From assembly GCA_900752425.1 (NCBI GenBank), contig CAADVE010000030.1, positions 1-11,352 on the forward strand: a DNA stretch of 11,352 bases. Reading direction: 5' to 3'. The stretch is from an uncultured Collinsella sp. (GTDB taxonomy: Bacteria > Actinomycetota > Coriobacteriia > Coriobacteriales > Coriobacteriaceae). The translations under genes were made by a program, and so were the position numbers. The notes beneath the pieces are model-generated. The model saw only the letters and a program-made list of their open reading frames with translations. It did no database searches and had not been told where the DNA came from. This document shows positions 1 to 7,349 of the stretch, piece after piece (within the stretch, counting starts at the first letter, position 1; each line of letters opens with the position of its first letter).

Positions 1-32
1 GCCCGGGGCCCGTGGGTTATACCCTAAGAGCA

Positions 33-55
33 AACCACCCTTTTTAAGGGTGGTT
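33..55 (+). promoter_or_regulatory. Perfect 10-bp hairpin in the hyf leader (attenuator, RNA-stability element or upstream terminator)
   Basis: The arms AACCACCCTT (33-42) and AAGGGTGGTT (46-55) pair perfectly around a TTT loop. The 3' arm is followed by CTGATTG rather than a run of T, so it does not fit a classical Rho-independent terminator on the plus strand, and the minus strand also lacks a T-run. It ends only nine bases before the hyfA Shine-Dalgarno. It could be the 3' end structure of an upstream gene, a 5' stabilising stem-loop or an attenuator. A short frame open from base 1 stops at TAA 25-27, just before the hairpin, which would fit an upstream gene end, but eight codons are too few to support a gene call. 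No convincing promoter is seen in bases 1-75; the true promoter may lie to the left. Confidence 0.45.
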
Positions 56-64
56 CTGATTGAA

Positions 65-68
65 AGGA
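65..68 (+). promoter_or_regulatory. Ribosome binding site deciding the hyfA start
   Basis: AGGA, within the purine-rich run AAAGGAAG, lies seven bases before the ATG at 76. This spacing favours ATG 76 over the in-frame GTG at 70, which would sit almost on top of the Shine-Dalgarno. The ATG start also gives a protein beginning MNRF, as in the enterobacterial HyfA family. Confidence 0.7.
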
Positions 69-75
69 AGTGGGG

Positions 76-693
76 ATGAACCGCTTCATCGACATCAACC
101 CGGAGAGGTGCATCGGCTGCGGAACATGCCAGTCCGCCTGTGCCGACGCCCACCGGATGCAGGGTCTTCAGGATACGCCGCGCCTGGCGCTCGTGAAGAC
201 CGGCGGGATTTCGGCCGCCCTTGCCTGCCACCATTGCGAGGGTGCTCCCTGCGCCGAGGTCTGCCCGGTGAATGCCATCGAGCACGATGGCGATCGCATC
301 CACGTCAAGGAGCAGGAGTGCATCGGGTGCAGGCTGTGCGCCATCGCGTGCCCCTTCGGAGCCATCCATCCCGATGGCACGTCTATCGCCGGTGTCGCAG
401 GCATGTGCGACCCGACGCCTTCGTATCCTAAGTCCCTGAGCAGCCTGCTTACGTGGGCTCCTGGCCAGTACACCTGCGCCGTCAAGTGCGACCTGTGTGC
501 CTTCGATCCGGACGGCCCGCATTGTGTGGCGGCGTGCCCCACCAAGGCACTGACCGTCATGGGCGGCGCGGCCGATCGCGAGCTCGACGAGGCCAAGCGC
601 CTGCGCTCGATCGAAAACGGTCCGTCCGTCGACGTTACCGCTGTGGCCCAGGGTCTGTCCGAGAAAGCAGAAGGGAGCGTAAACAATGGATAG
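76..693 (+). CDS. hyfA: Hydrogenase-4 iron-sulfur subunit HyfA (HycB/HydN-like, four [4Fe-4S] clusters)
   Basis: This 205-residue cytoplasmic polyferredoxin is expected to carry electrons from the donor, which is formate dehydrogenase in formate hydrogenlyase, into the hydrogenase arm. Sixteen ligand cysteines form four clusters: C12/15/18/22, C51/54/59/63, C82/85/88/92 and C138/141/150/154. The last group has the KCDLC...GPxCVxACP pattern typical of HycB/HyfA/HydN. The N-terminal block QGLQDTPRLALVKT and the CHHCEGAPCAEVCPVNAI block closely match the enterobacterial HyfA as I recall it, and the length is nearly identical. Two further cysteines (C111, C134) are not assigned to clusters. The gene is first in the operon and its 3' end overlaps hyfB by eight bases. 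HycB or HydN are alternative names for the same fold; position directly before hyfB favours HyfA. Confidence 0.92.
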   Translation: MNRFIDINPERCIGCGTCQSACADAHRMQGLQDTPRLALVKTGGISAALACHHCEGAPCAEVCPVNAIEHDGDRIHVKEQECIGCRLCAIACPFGAIHPDGTSIAGVAGMCDPTPSYPKSLSSLLTWAPGQYTCAVKCDLCAFDPDGPHCVAACPTKALTVMGGAADRELDEAKRLRSIENGPSVDVTAVAQGLSEKAEGSVNNG

Positions 694-2704
694 CATGACG
701 CTGTTTATCGCATCGCTTGCCGTCTCGTGCATCGGTGCGCTCGCCTCGGTTCTGCTGATCAAGGCCGATAACGCCGCCAAGACCGCCGGCTGCCTTATCG
801 GCGCCGTCGCCGCGGTGCTTTCGTTTGTGGCCGGTATCCAGGCCGTGCTGGGCAATGTCACGTCGGTCGATACCATCGTGTTTTTCCCGTTTGCCCATTT
901 CCAGCTGCTGCTCAATCAGCTGTCCGGCCTGTTCGTGGCGCTCATCTCGGTGCTTGCGTTTGCCGGTTCGATCTACGGTCTCAACTACTTTGATGAGTAC
1001 CCTGGCAAAAAGGGCCGCGCCGGCTTCTTCTTTAACACCTTTGTGGCGTCCATGATGCTCGTCATCACCGCCGACAACGTGTTTTGGTTCCTGGTCGCCT
1101 TTGAGCTCATGTCGCTTACTTCGTACTTCCTGGTCGTGATCGAGGAGAACGAGAACTCCATCCATGGCGGTTGGCTCTACTTTGTGATCGCGCACGTGGG
1201 CTTTGTACTCATCATGGCGAGCTTCCTCACCATGACCAACTTTGCCGGTGGCTCGTTTGCCTTTGCGGATTTCCGCGCCACGCAGTTTAGCCCCGCGGTC
1301 GCATCCGTGTGCTTTGTGCTCGCCTTCTTTGGCTTTGGCGCCAAGGCCGGTATCATCCCGCTGCACGGCTGGCTGCCCAAGGCACATCCCGAGGCGCCGT
1401 CCAACGTGTCGGCCCTCATGTCCGGCGGCATGATCAAGATCGGTATCTTCGGTATCCTCAAGGTTGGTCTCGACCTGCTCTCCGCCTCGGGCGTTCAGGT
1501 CTGGTGGGGCCTTATGGTCATGGTCTTCGGTGCGATCTCGTCGGTCCTCGGCGTGGCCTTCGCCCTGCAGGAGCATGACATCAAGCGCCTGCTGGCCTAT
1601 CACTCCGTCGAGAACATCGGCATCATTCTGCTCGGCGTCGGCGCCTCCATGGCCGCCATGGCGCTCAACTCTGTCGGCATTGCCGTCCTGGCTTTGATGG
1701 CCGCCCTCTACCACACGTTTAACCACGCGATGTTTAAGGGCGAGCTGTTCTTGGGCGCCGGTGCGCTGCTGTACTCCACGGGTACGCGCAATATGGAGAA
1801 GATGGGCGGCCTGTTCCGTCGTATGCCGGCAACGGCCATCTGCTTCCTCGTTGGCGCACTTGCCATCTCGGCCATCCCGCCCTTCAACGGCTTTGTGTCC
1901 GAGTGGTTTACCTATCAGTCGCTGTTTAATGCCGCCATGCAGGGTGACAAGGCCGTCATGATCGTGGCCGTGTTCGCTGCCGTCGCGCTTGCCATTACCG
2001 GCGCGCTGGCTGTCACGTGCTTCGTCAAGGCCTATGGCGTCTCCTTTGCCTCCGCGCCCCGCTCTGAGGCCGCGGCCAATGCCAAGGAGGTTCCCGCCCC
2101 CATGGTGTTTGCGCAGGGCCTGCTCGCTGCCATCTGCGTCGTGTTGGGCATTGGCGCTCCCGTGATCGCTCCCGTGCTGGTCGATGTCGCCGTGTCCGTG
2201 CTGCATCCGTACGGTGGCGTGTTTGCCGCCGAGGGCATGCAGCTCATGAACCAGTACTCCGGCGCTGCCACCTCCACGCCCGCGATCGCTATTGCGCTTG
2301 TGGTGCTCGTCGGCCTTGCCTGCGGTTATCGCAAGCTCAAGACCGTCGGCAAGGTGCAGAAGTCCCAGCCGTGGGCATGCGGCTATGCTCCCAACGAGCA
2401 TATGCCCGTCGTGGCTACGACCTTTGCCTCCGAGGTGTCCTGGTTTATGCAGCCGCTCTACACGCTGCGCGACCGGTGCACGGCTGTCTGCTGGTCCATC
2501 GCGCACTTCTTCCAGAAGCTCACCGGTGTGGCCGAGGCTGTGGAGCCCGTACCCGACAAGGTTCTCGTCGATGCCCCGCATAAGGGTGTCGAGAAGCTCG
2601 CCGACCTCGCGACTAAGCTCGAGGGCGGCAACTACAGCATCTATATCTGCTATATCGTCGCGGCACTCGTGGTGTTCCTCGTGCTCGCCGTGCAAATGGG
2701 TTAA
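686..2704 (+). CDS. hyfB: Hydrogenase-4 membrane subunit HyfB (NuoL/Mrp antiporter-like)
   Basis: This 672-residue polytopic membrane protein has roughly 15 hydrophobic segments and belongs to the proton-conducting antiporter family (NuoL/M/N, MrpA/D). The length equals that of E. coli HyfB as I recall it. Channel residues are in place: a glutamate in FELMSLTSY (E140), the block FGFGAKAG (K220) followed by HGWLPKAHPEAPSNVSAL (227-244), K251, and HDIKRLLAYHSVENIG (297-312) with K300. These correspond to the Lys/Glu pairs of complex I channels, so ion translocation is the likely role. The C-terminal part contains a long cytoplasmic stretch and a last transmembrane helix. The start ATG overlaps the end of hyfA and is preceded by AAGGGAG nine bases upstream, which suggests coupled translation. 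It is clearly a HyfB/HycC relative; the presence of hyfD-F makes HyfB the better name. Confidence 0.93.
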   Translation: MDSMTLFIASLAVSCIGALASVLLIKADNAAKTAGCLIGAVAAVLSFVAGIQAVLGNVTSVDTIVFFPFAHFQLLLNQLSGLFVALISVLAFAGSIYGLNYFDEYPGKKGRAGFFFNTFVASMMLVITADNVFWFLVAFELMSLTSYFLVVIEENENSIHGGWLYFVIAHVGFVLIMASFLTMTNFAGGSFAFADFRATQFSPAVASVCFVLAFFGFGAKAGIIPLHGWLPKAHPEAPSNVSALMSGGMIKIGIFGILKVGLDLLSASGVQVWWGLMVMVFGAISSVLGVAFALQEHDIKRLLAYHSVENIGIILLGVGASMAAMALNSVGIAVLALMAALYHTFNHAMFKGELFLGAGALLYSTGTRNMEKMGGLFRRMPATAICFLVGALAISAIPPFNGFVSEWFTYQSLFNAAMQGDKAVMIVAVFAAVALAITGALAVTCFVKAYGVSFASAPRSEAAANAKEVPAPMVFAQGLLAAICVVLGIGAPVIAPVLVDVAVSVLHPYGGVFAAEGMQLMNQYSGAATSTPAIAIALVVLVGLACGYRKLKTVGKVQKSQPWACGYAPNEHMPVVATTFASEVSWFMQPLYTLRDRCTAVCWSIAHFFQKLTGVAEAVEPVPDKVLVDAPHKGVEKLADLATKLEGGNYSIYICYIVAALVVFLVLAVQMG

Positions 2705-2716
2705 GGAGGGGAGAGC

Positions 2717-3643
2717 ATGAACAACATCGTACTTGCCGTTCTGCAGGGCGTGGTCGTCATGGCCGTCGCACCGTTCTTCTCCGGTCTCGGCCGCGTGATC
2801 CGCGCGAAGATGCACAACCGTCGCGGCCCCAGCATCATGCAGGACTACCGCGACCTGGCCAAGCTCTTTGCGCGCCCCGAGTCCCAAAGCGAGGATGCGA
2901 GCTTTGCGCTGCGCATCATGCCGCCGCTGTTCTTCGCCGTCGCCTTTATGCTCGCGATGGGTCTGCCGCTCTTTACGGCACAAAGCCCCATCCCGGTCTT
3001 TGGTGACGCCATCACCATCATGTACAGCCTGGCGCTCGCCCGTTTCTTCTTCGCCCTCTGCGGTGTGGATTCGTCCAACGCTTACGCCGGTATCGGCGGC
3101 GTCCGCGAGCTGCTCATGAGCGTGCTCATCGAGCCGTCCATGCTGCTGGCGCTGTTTGCCGCCGCCCTGGTGTGCGGCTCCACCGACATCGCCACCATGG
3201 GTCAGCACATCATGACGGGCGCCATCGACGCGCCGGTCGCCGTGATCCTCGCCGGCATCGCCTTTGCGATTGCCTGCTACATGGAACTCGGTAAGCTGCC
3301 GTTTGATCAGGCCGAGGCCGAGCAAGAGCTTCAGGAAGGCCCGCTCGCCGAGCTTTCCGGCCCGTCGCTTGCGATGGCCAAGCTCGCCATGTCCATGAAG
3401 CAGGTCCTGGTCGTCGCCTGGTTCTGCGCGATTTTCGTCCCCTGGGGCGAGCCTACGACCGTGGGCACCGCCGCCGTTCTGGGTGCAGTCATCTTCCTGG
3501 TGAAGTGCCTGATCGACTTTGTCGTATGCGGCGTGATCGAGAACTCCTGCTCGCGTTCGCGCTTTAAGGTGCTTGGCAATCAGACCTGGGCTGTCGTTGG
3601 CATCGCCGTTCTGGCGTTTGTCTTCGTGGTCGTCGGCGTGTAG
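2717..3643 (+). CDS. hyfC: Hydrogenase-4 membrane anchor HyfC (NuoH/HycD-like)
   Basis: This 308-residue protein has about eight transmembrane segments and belongs to the complex I NuoH / HycD family, which joins the cytoplasmic hydrogenase module to the ion-translocating membrane arm. Visible family marks are NRRGPS (34-39), the loop KLFARPE (49-55), the GVDSSNAYAGIGGVRE segment (116-131), and the acidic loop MELGKLPFDQAEAEQEL (189-205), which is the equivalent of the NuoH PFD-EAE loop. The length matches HycD and HyfC. The start is set by AAGGAGG (2703-2709), seven bases before the ATG and overlapping the hyfB stop codon. The gap to hyfB is 12 bases. The fold is not in doubt; the symbol follows from gene order. 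Confidence 0.92.
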   Translation: MNNIVLAVLQGVVVMAVAPFFSGLGRVIRAKMHNRRGPSIMQDYRDLAKLFARPESQSEDASFALRIMPPLFFAVAFMLAMGLPLFTAQSPIPVFGDAITIMYSLALARFFFALCGVDSSNAYAGIGGVRELLMSVLIEPSMLLALFAAALVCGSTDIATMGQHIMTGAIDAPVAVILAGIAFAIACYMELGKLPFDQAEAEQELQEGPLAELSGPSLAMAKLAMSMKQVLVVAWFCAIFVPWGEPTTVGTAAVLGAVIFLVKCLIDFVVCGVIENSCSRSRFKVLGNQTWAVVGIAVLAFVFVVVGV

Positions 3644-3658
3644 GAGAAGGGAGAAACA

Positions 3659-5116
3659 ATGTCATTTGCAGTCAGTCTGTCCCTTCTCGGCTTGGTCGCT
3701 ATCGCGGCCCCGATGGTGGCCTCGGTGCTCGTCGCCCTGTTCCCCCGTCCGTACGCCAAGTGGTTCAGCGTTTTGGGTGCCGCCGTCTCGACGGTCTGCA
3801 CCATCGCCCTCGCCGCGAATTTCGCTGGCGCCGGCATGCCCGACACGCAGGTCCCCCTGATCTCGTTTGGGCAGACCCTCGTCATGGGATTCACCTTCGA
3901 TCGCATGAGCACGCTGCTCGCGCCCGCCTTTGTGGGTATCGGCCTGCTTGTCGTGATCTATTCGATTCCCTATATGAGCGAGAATAACCGTGAGCATCCC
4001 GACGCGCCTCGTCGTCGCTTCTATGCGTACCTCGCGACCTTCATCGGCGCCATGGCCGGCCTCGTGTACAGCTCGACCCTTTTGGGCCAGCTCGTGTTCT
4101 TTGAGATCACGGGTGCGTGCTCTTGGGGCCTCATTAGCTACTACATGACGCCTACGGCCAAGAAGGCCGGCATGAAGGCCCTGATCATTACGCATATCGG
4201 TGCGCTCGGCCTGTATCTGGGCGCCGCCATCGTGTTTGCCCACACCGGCACCTTCGCCATTACCGCGATTGCCGGCCTCGACGCCAAGCTCAAGGCTATC
4301 GTCCTTTTGCTTGTGCTGTTTGCGGCCTGGGCCAAGTCCGCACAGGTTCCCATGTACATGTGGCTGCCTTCGGCCATGGAGGCGCCGACGCCTGTTTCGG
4401 CCTACCTGCATGGCGCCTCGATGGTCAAGGTCGGCGTGTGCGTGTTCGCGCGTGCACTCGTCTCTGCCGGCGAGATTCCCGAGATCGTGGGCTGGGTTGC
4501 CATTATCGACGCCATGGTCACCATGCTCTTTGGTTTCCTTATGTACCTGCCGCAAAAGGACATGAAGCGTCTGCTGGCCTTCTCCACGATCGCCCAGCTC
4601 TCCTACGTGTTCTTTGGTCTGGGCCTTTCGGTCTTTGGCAGCCAGCTGGCCTTTGACGGTGCCGTGTGCCACATCTTTAACCACGCTTTCGCCAAGACGC
4701 TGTTCTTCCTGATCGCCGGTTCGTTCTCCTTTACGCTCGGCACGCGTATGCTGCCCAAGCTTCGCGGCATCGTAAAGAAGTACCCGATCTCGGGCGTGGG
4801 CTTTGGTGTCGCCGCGCTCGCCATTGCCGGCGTGCCGCCCATGAACACGTTCTTCTCGAAGTTCCAGATCATTGCCGGCGGTTTTTCCGTGGGTGCCGGC
4901 AACGTCGCGATCCTGGTGCTCGTGTGCATCATGGTCGCCGAGACCGTCGCCACCTTCGCCTGGTTCCTCAAGTGGATGGGCTATTGCCTGCCCGGCGAGC
5001 CGAGCGACGAGGTCGCTGCGGGAGCCCCGCTTCCCCGCGCGATGGCGTTCGTGTTCATCGTGCTCATCATCATGGTTATCGTCAGCGGCCCGCTTTCGGC
5101 CAGCTGGATCGGTTAG
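3659..5116 (+). CDS. hyfD: Hydrogenase-4 membrane subunit HyfD (NuoL/N antiporter-like)
   Basis: This second antiporter-like subunit has 485 residues and about 14 transmembrane segments. It is present in Hyf-type but absent from the smaller Hyc-type complexes. Key positions are E149 in FFEITGACSW, the stretch WAKSAQVPMYMWLPSAMEAP (224-243) with K226, TPVSAYLHGASMVK (244-257) with H251 and K257, and PQKDMKRLLAFSTIAQLSY (298-316). The KSAQxP...WLPxAMEAPTPVSA signature is of the NuoL/MrpA type. These residues are expected to form a proton or sodium half-channel chain in the membrane. The ATG at 3659 follows AAGGGAG (3647-3653), 15 bases after hyfC. No broken transmembrane segment or missing channel residue is seen. 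Confidence 0.92.
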   Translation: MSFAVSLSLLGLVAIAAPMVASVLVALFPRPYAKWFSVLGAAVSTVCTIALAANFAGAGMPDTQVPLISFGQTLVMGFTFDRMSTLLAPAFVGIGLLVVIYSIPYMSENNREHPDAPRRRFYAYLATFIGAMAGLVYSSTLLGQLVFFEITGACSWGLISYYMTPTAKKAGMKALIITHIGALGLYLGAAIVFAHTGTFAITAIAGLDAKLKAIVLLLVLFAAWAKSAQVPMYMWLPSAMEAPTPVSAYLHGASMVKVGVCVFARALVSAGEIPEIVGWVAIIDAMVTMLFGFLMYLPQKDMKRLLAFSTIAQLSYVFFGLGLSVFGSQLAFDGAVCHIFNHAFAKTLFFLIAGSFSFTLGTRMLPKLRGIVKKYPISGVGFGVAALAIAGVPPMNTFFSKFQIIAGGFSVGAGNVAILVLVCIMVAETVATFAWFLKWMGYCLPGEPSDEVAAGAPLPRAMAFVFIVLIIMVIVSGPLSASWIG

Positions 5117-5129
5117 GAGGTAGAACGAC

Positions 5130-5783
5130 ATGGGTTATTCGATCGTCAACATCCTTGGCGGCCTTCTGATCGTCACGTCCACCATGGTGGTCGTCTCAAA
5201 GAACATCAAGCACGCCATCAGCTGGTATGCGGTGCAGTCGCTGGTGCTCGTGGGTCTGCTCGCCACGCTCGGTGTCACCACCGGTGCGCAGGAGCTGCTC
5301 ATGTGGGCTGGATCTGCCTTTATCACCAAGGTCGTCCTGGTCCCTTATATCCTCAACCGCGCATACAAGAAGATGGGCGAGCCGAGCGACGCATCGCTCA
5401 AGGCCGGCCTTAAGCCCGCGTGGGCCATTTGCATCATCGCCGTGGAGGTCGCGATCTGCTTTGCCGTCGTGACGCAGATCAGCCTGCCCACGGCCGAGGT
5501 CGCAACGCCTGCGCTCGCCATTAGCTTCGCTCACTTCTTTGTGGGCCTCACCTGCATCATCTCGCAGCGCAACATCATGAAGCAGATCTTTGGATACTGC
5601 CTTATGGAAAACGGCAGCCATGTGACGCTCGCGCTTTTGGCCCCCACCGCTCCCGAGATCATCGAGATCGGTATCGCCACCGACGCCATCTTTGCCGTCA
5701 TCATCATGTCCATCGTCGTGCGTCGCATTTGGGACGGCTCCCACTCGCTCGATGCGCGCGACCTGTCCGAGCTGAGGGGGTAG
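5130..5783 (+). CDS. hyfE: Hydrogenase-4 membrane subunit HyfE (NuoK-like)
   Basis: This 217-residue protein has about seven transmembrane helices and is essentially the same length as E. coli HyfE as I recall it. Its second half has NuoK-like character: RNIMKQIFGYCLMENG (147-162) with a membrane glutamate at E160, then a hydrophobic segment and PEIIEIGIATDAIFAVII (175-192) with E179 and D185. The first half adds three extra helices, the usual HyfE architecture. HyfE is diagnostic for Hyf-type against Hyc-type hydrogenases. The Shine-Dalgarno TAGGAGGT (5114-5121) contains the hyfD stop codon, so termination and re-initiation are tightly linked. The gap to hyfF is three bases. Confidence 0.9.
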   Translation: MGYSIVNILGGLLIVTSTMVVVSKNIKHAISWYAVQSLVLVGLLATLGVTTGAQELLMWAGSAFITKVVLVPYILNRAYKKMGEPSDASLKAGLKPAWAICIIAVEVAICFAVVTQISLPTAEVATPALAISFAHFFVGLTCIISQRNIMKQIFGYCLMENGSHVTLALLAPTAPEIIEIGIATDAIFAVIIMSIVVRRIWDGSHSLDARDLSELRG

Positions 5784-5786
5784 TCC

Positions 5787-7346
5787 ATGGAAACGTTGAT
5801 TCTCGCCCTGCTCGCGACTCCTCTGGTGTTCTCGCTGGTCATGGCGTTTTTGCCCAAGAACACGTCCTATAACGTGTTTGCCGGTCTCAACCTGGTCTCC
5901 GTCGCAGCCGTCCTGGTGCTGTCGATTGTGACGGCCGGTGACGTCCTTATGAGCGGCGACACCGCGAGCGCTCTTGGCCTGTGGTTCCACCTCGATTCGC
6001 TGGGCGCCATCTTTGTGCTGCTCATCGGCTTTATCGGTTTTCTTACCGGGCTGTTCTCGCTGCCCTATGTAAAGGCCGATATCGAGGAGGGCTCCATGCC
6101 CGCCGAGCGCGCCAAGCAGTATTTTGCGCTGTTTAGCCTGTTTGTGTTCACCATGCTGCTCGCGTGTCTGTCCAACAACATGATCCTCACGTGGGCCGCC
6201 GTGGAGGCAACCACGCTTTCCACCGTGTTCCTCGTGGGTATCTACAAGAACAAGACGGCCCTCGAGGCTTCTTGGAAGTATGCGATGGTCTGCACCGCCG
6301 GCGTGGCCTTTGGCCTGTTCGGTACACTGCTGATCTACGCCAACGCCGCCGACGTGATTCCCAACGCCCACGAGGCCGCATTCCTATCGTGCGTGCTGCC
6401 ATATGCCGACCAGTTCGACCCGACGCTCATGCGCCTCGCCTTTGCGTTTATCGTGATCGGCTTTGGTACCAAGGCCGGCCTGTTCCCCATGCACACTTGG
6501 CTGCCCGATGCCCACTCTCAGGCCCCGAGCCCTGTCTCGGCCCTGCTCTCGGGTGTTCTGCTTAAGTGTGCCATGCTTGTGATCATGCGCTTCTACGGCT
6601 TTACCATCCAGGCCGTGGGTGCCGAGTATCCGCAACTTCTGCTGTTGATCGTCGGCACGCTGTCCATTTTGGTGGCGGCACTCTCGATGTTTCGCCAGGA
6701 CGACCTCAAGCGCCGCTTTGCGTACTCGTCTGTGGAGAACGTGGGCGTTATCGCCCTGTGCCTGGGTATCGGTGGCCCGCTGGGTATCGCCGCGGCCCTG
6801 CTGCACTGCGTGTTCCACGGCTTTACCAAGACGCTTGCCTTCTGCGTGTCCGGCAACATCCAGCACGCCTTTGGCACGCGTAGCCTGGCCAAGATCCAGG
6901 GTGTCGTCGAGGTTGCTCCCGCAACCGCCGCGCTCGCCGTCCTGGCGCTGCTCGGTCTTGGTGCCTTCCCGCCCTTTGGCATGTTCATCTCCGAGTTCCT
7001 GACTTTTGTCGCCGGTGTTACCGCCGGTCCCATGTGGCTGGTCGTCGTGGTCGCCCTCGGTCTTACCGTGGCCATCTCCGCGCTCACCCGCATCGCACTC
7101 AAGTCGGTATTCGGCCATGCACCCCAGGGCATGGGCAAGCATGAGGCCCCGGCACTCATGCTTATCCCCGAAGTCATCCTGGCTGTCATGATCTTGTGGT
7201 TTGGCATCGCCACCCCGCTGCCTCTCGTGCACGGTGTGGAGACCGCGACCGGCATCGTGCTCGAGCAGAGCACCGAGGAACTTCACGCGACGCCGATGTA
7301 CCGCGCTGTGTTCGGTACCGAGACCGCTCAGAGCGAGGTGGAGTAA
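5787..7346 (+). CDS. hyfF: Hydrogenase-4 membrane subunit HyfF (NuoM/N antiporter-like)
   Basis: This third antiporter-like subunit has 519 residues, close to the roughly 525 of enterobacterial HyfF. About 14 membrane segments are visible. The core pattern is WAAVEATTLST (136-146) with E140, FGTKAGLFPMHTWLP (226-240) with K229 and H236, DAHSQAPSPVSALLSGVLLK (241-260) ending in K260, and RQDDLKRRFAYSSVENVG (303-320) with K308. These match the Glu/Lys/His set of complex I-type channels. With HyfB and HyfD it gives three putative translocation channels. The start is supported by GAGGGGG (5774-5780), which precedes the ATG by six bases and overlaps the end of hyfE. There is nothing odd apart from a hydrophilic C-terminal tail of about 30 residues. 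Confidence 0.92.
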   Translation: METLILALLATPLVFSLVMAFLPKNTSYNVFAGLNLVSVAAVLVLSIVTAGDVLMSGDTASALGLWFHLDSLGAIFVLLIGFIGFLTGLFSLPYVKADIEEGSMPAERAKQYFALFSLFVFTMLLACLSNNMILTWAAVEATTLSTVFLVGIYKNKTALEASWKYAMVCTAGVAFGLFGTLLIYANAADVIPNAHEAAFLSCVLPYADQFDPTLMRLAFAFIVIGFGTKAGLFPMHTWLPDAHSQAPSPVSALLSGVLLKCAMLVIMRFYGFTIQAVGAEYPQLLLLIVGTLSILVAALSMFRQDDLKRRFAYSSVENVGVIALCLGIGGPLGIAAALLHCVFHGFTKTLAFCVSGNIQHAFGTRSLAKIQGVVEVAPATAALAVLALLGLGAFPPFGMFISEFLTFVAGVTAGPMWLVVVVALGLTVAISALTRIALKSVFGHAPQGMGKHEAPALMLIPEVILAVMILWFGIATPLPLVHGVETATGIVLEQSTEELHATPMYRAVFGTETAQSEVE

Positions 7347-7349
7347 CGA

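Noticed and set aside
13..24. TTATAC (17-22) as a -10 promoter element.
   Set aside because: The -35 position lies outside the window, the match is partial, and the TG upstream has the wrong spacing for an extended -10. It also forms part of the GGGT-TAT-ACCC inverted repeat.
1..27. End of an upstream gene reading to TAA at 25-27.
   Set aside because: Eight codons cannot be identified, and another frame is also open through this stretch, so no gene is called.
70..75. GTG at 70 as the hyfA start, adding two residues.
   Set aside because: It overlaps the ribosome binding site; ATG 76 has seven-base spacing from AGGA and yields the family N-terminus.
635..3325. Very long minus-strand open frame (896 codons) opposite hyfB and hyfC.
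   Set aside because: Its translation is low-complexity and rich in His, Asp, Gly and Arg with no recognisable domain, as expected for the mirror of GC-rich coding DNA. The plus-strand genes have clear family motifs.
3662..5131. Minus-strand open frame of 489 codons mirroring hyfD almost exactly; similar ones at 5196-6371 and 9516-10862.
   Set aside because: These coincide with plus-strand genes and show the same charged, repetitive composition of antisense frames. None has recognisable motifs.
686..7346. The membrane genes as complex I (nuo) or an Mrp antiporter.
   Set aside because: The NiFe motifs RICGIC and DPCYSC in HyfG, the HycH-like gene and the HycI-like gene identify a group 4 hydrogenase.
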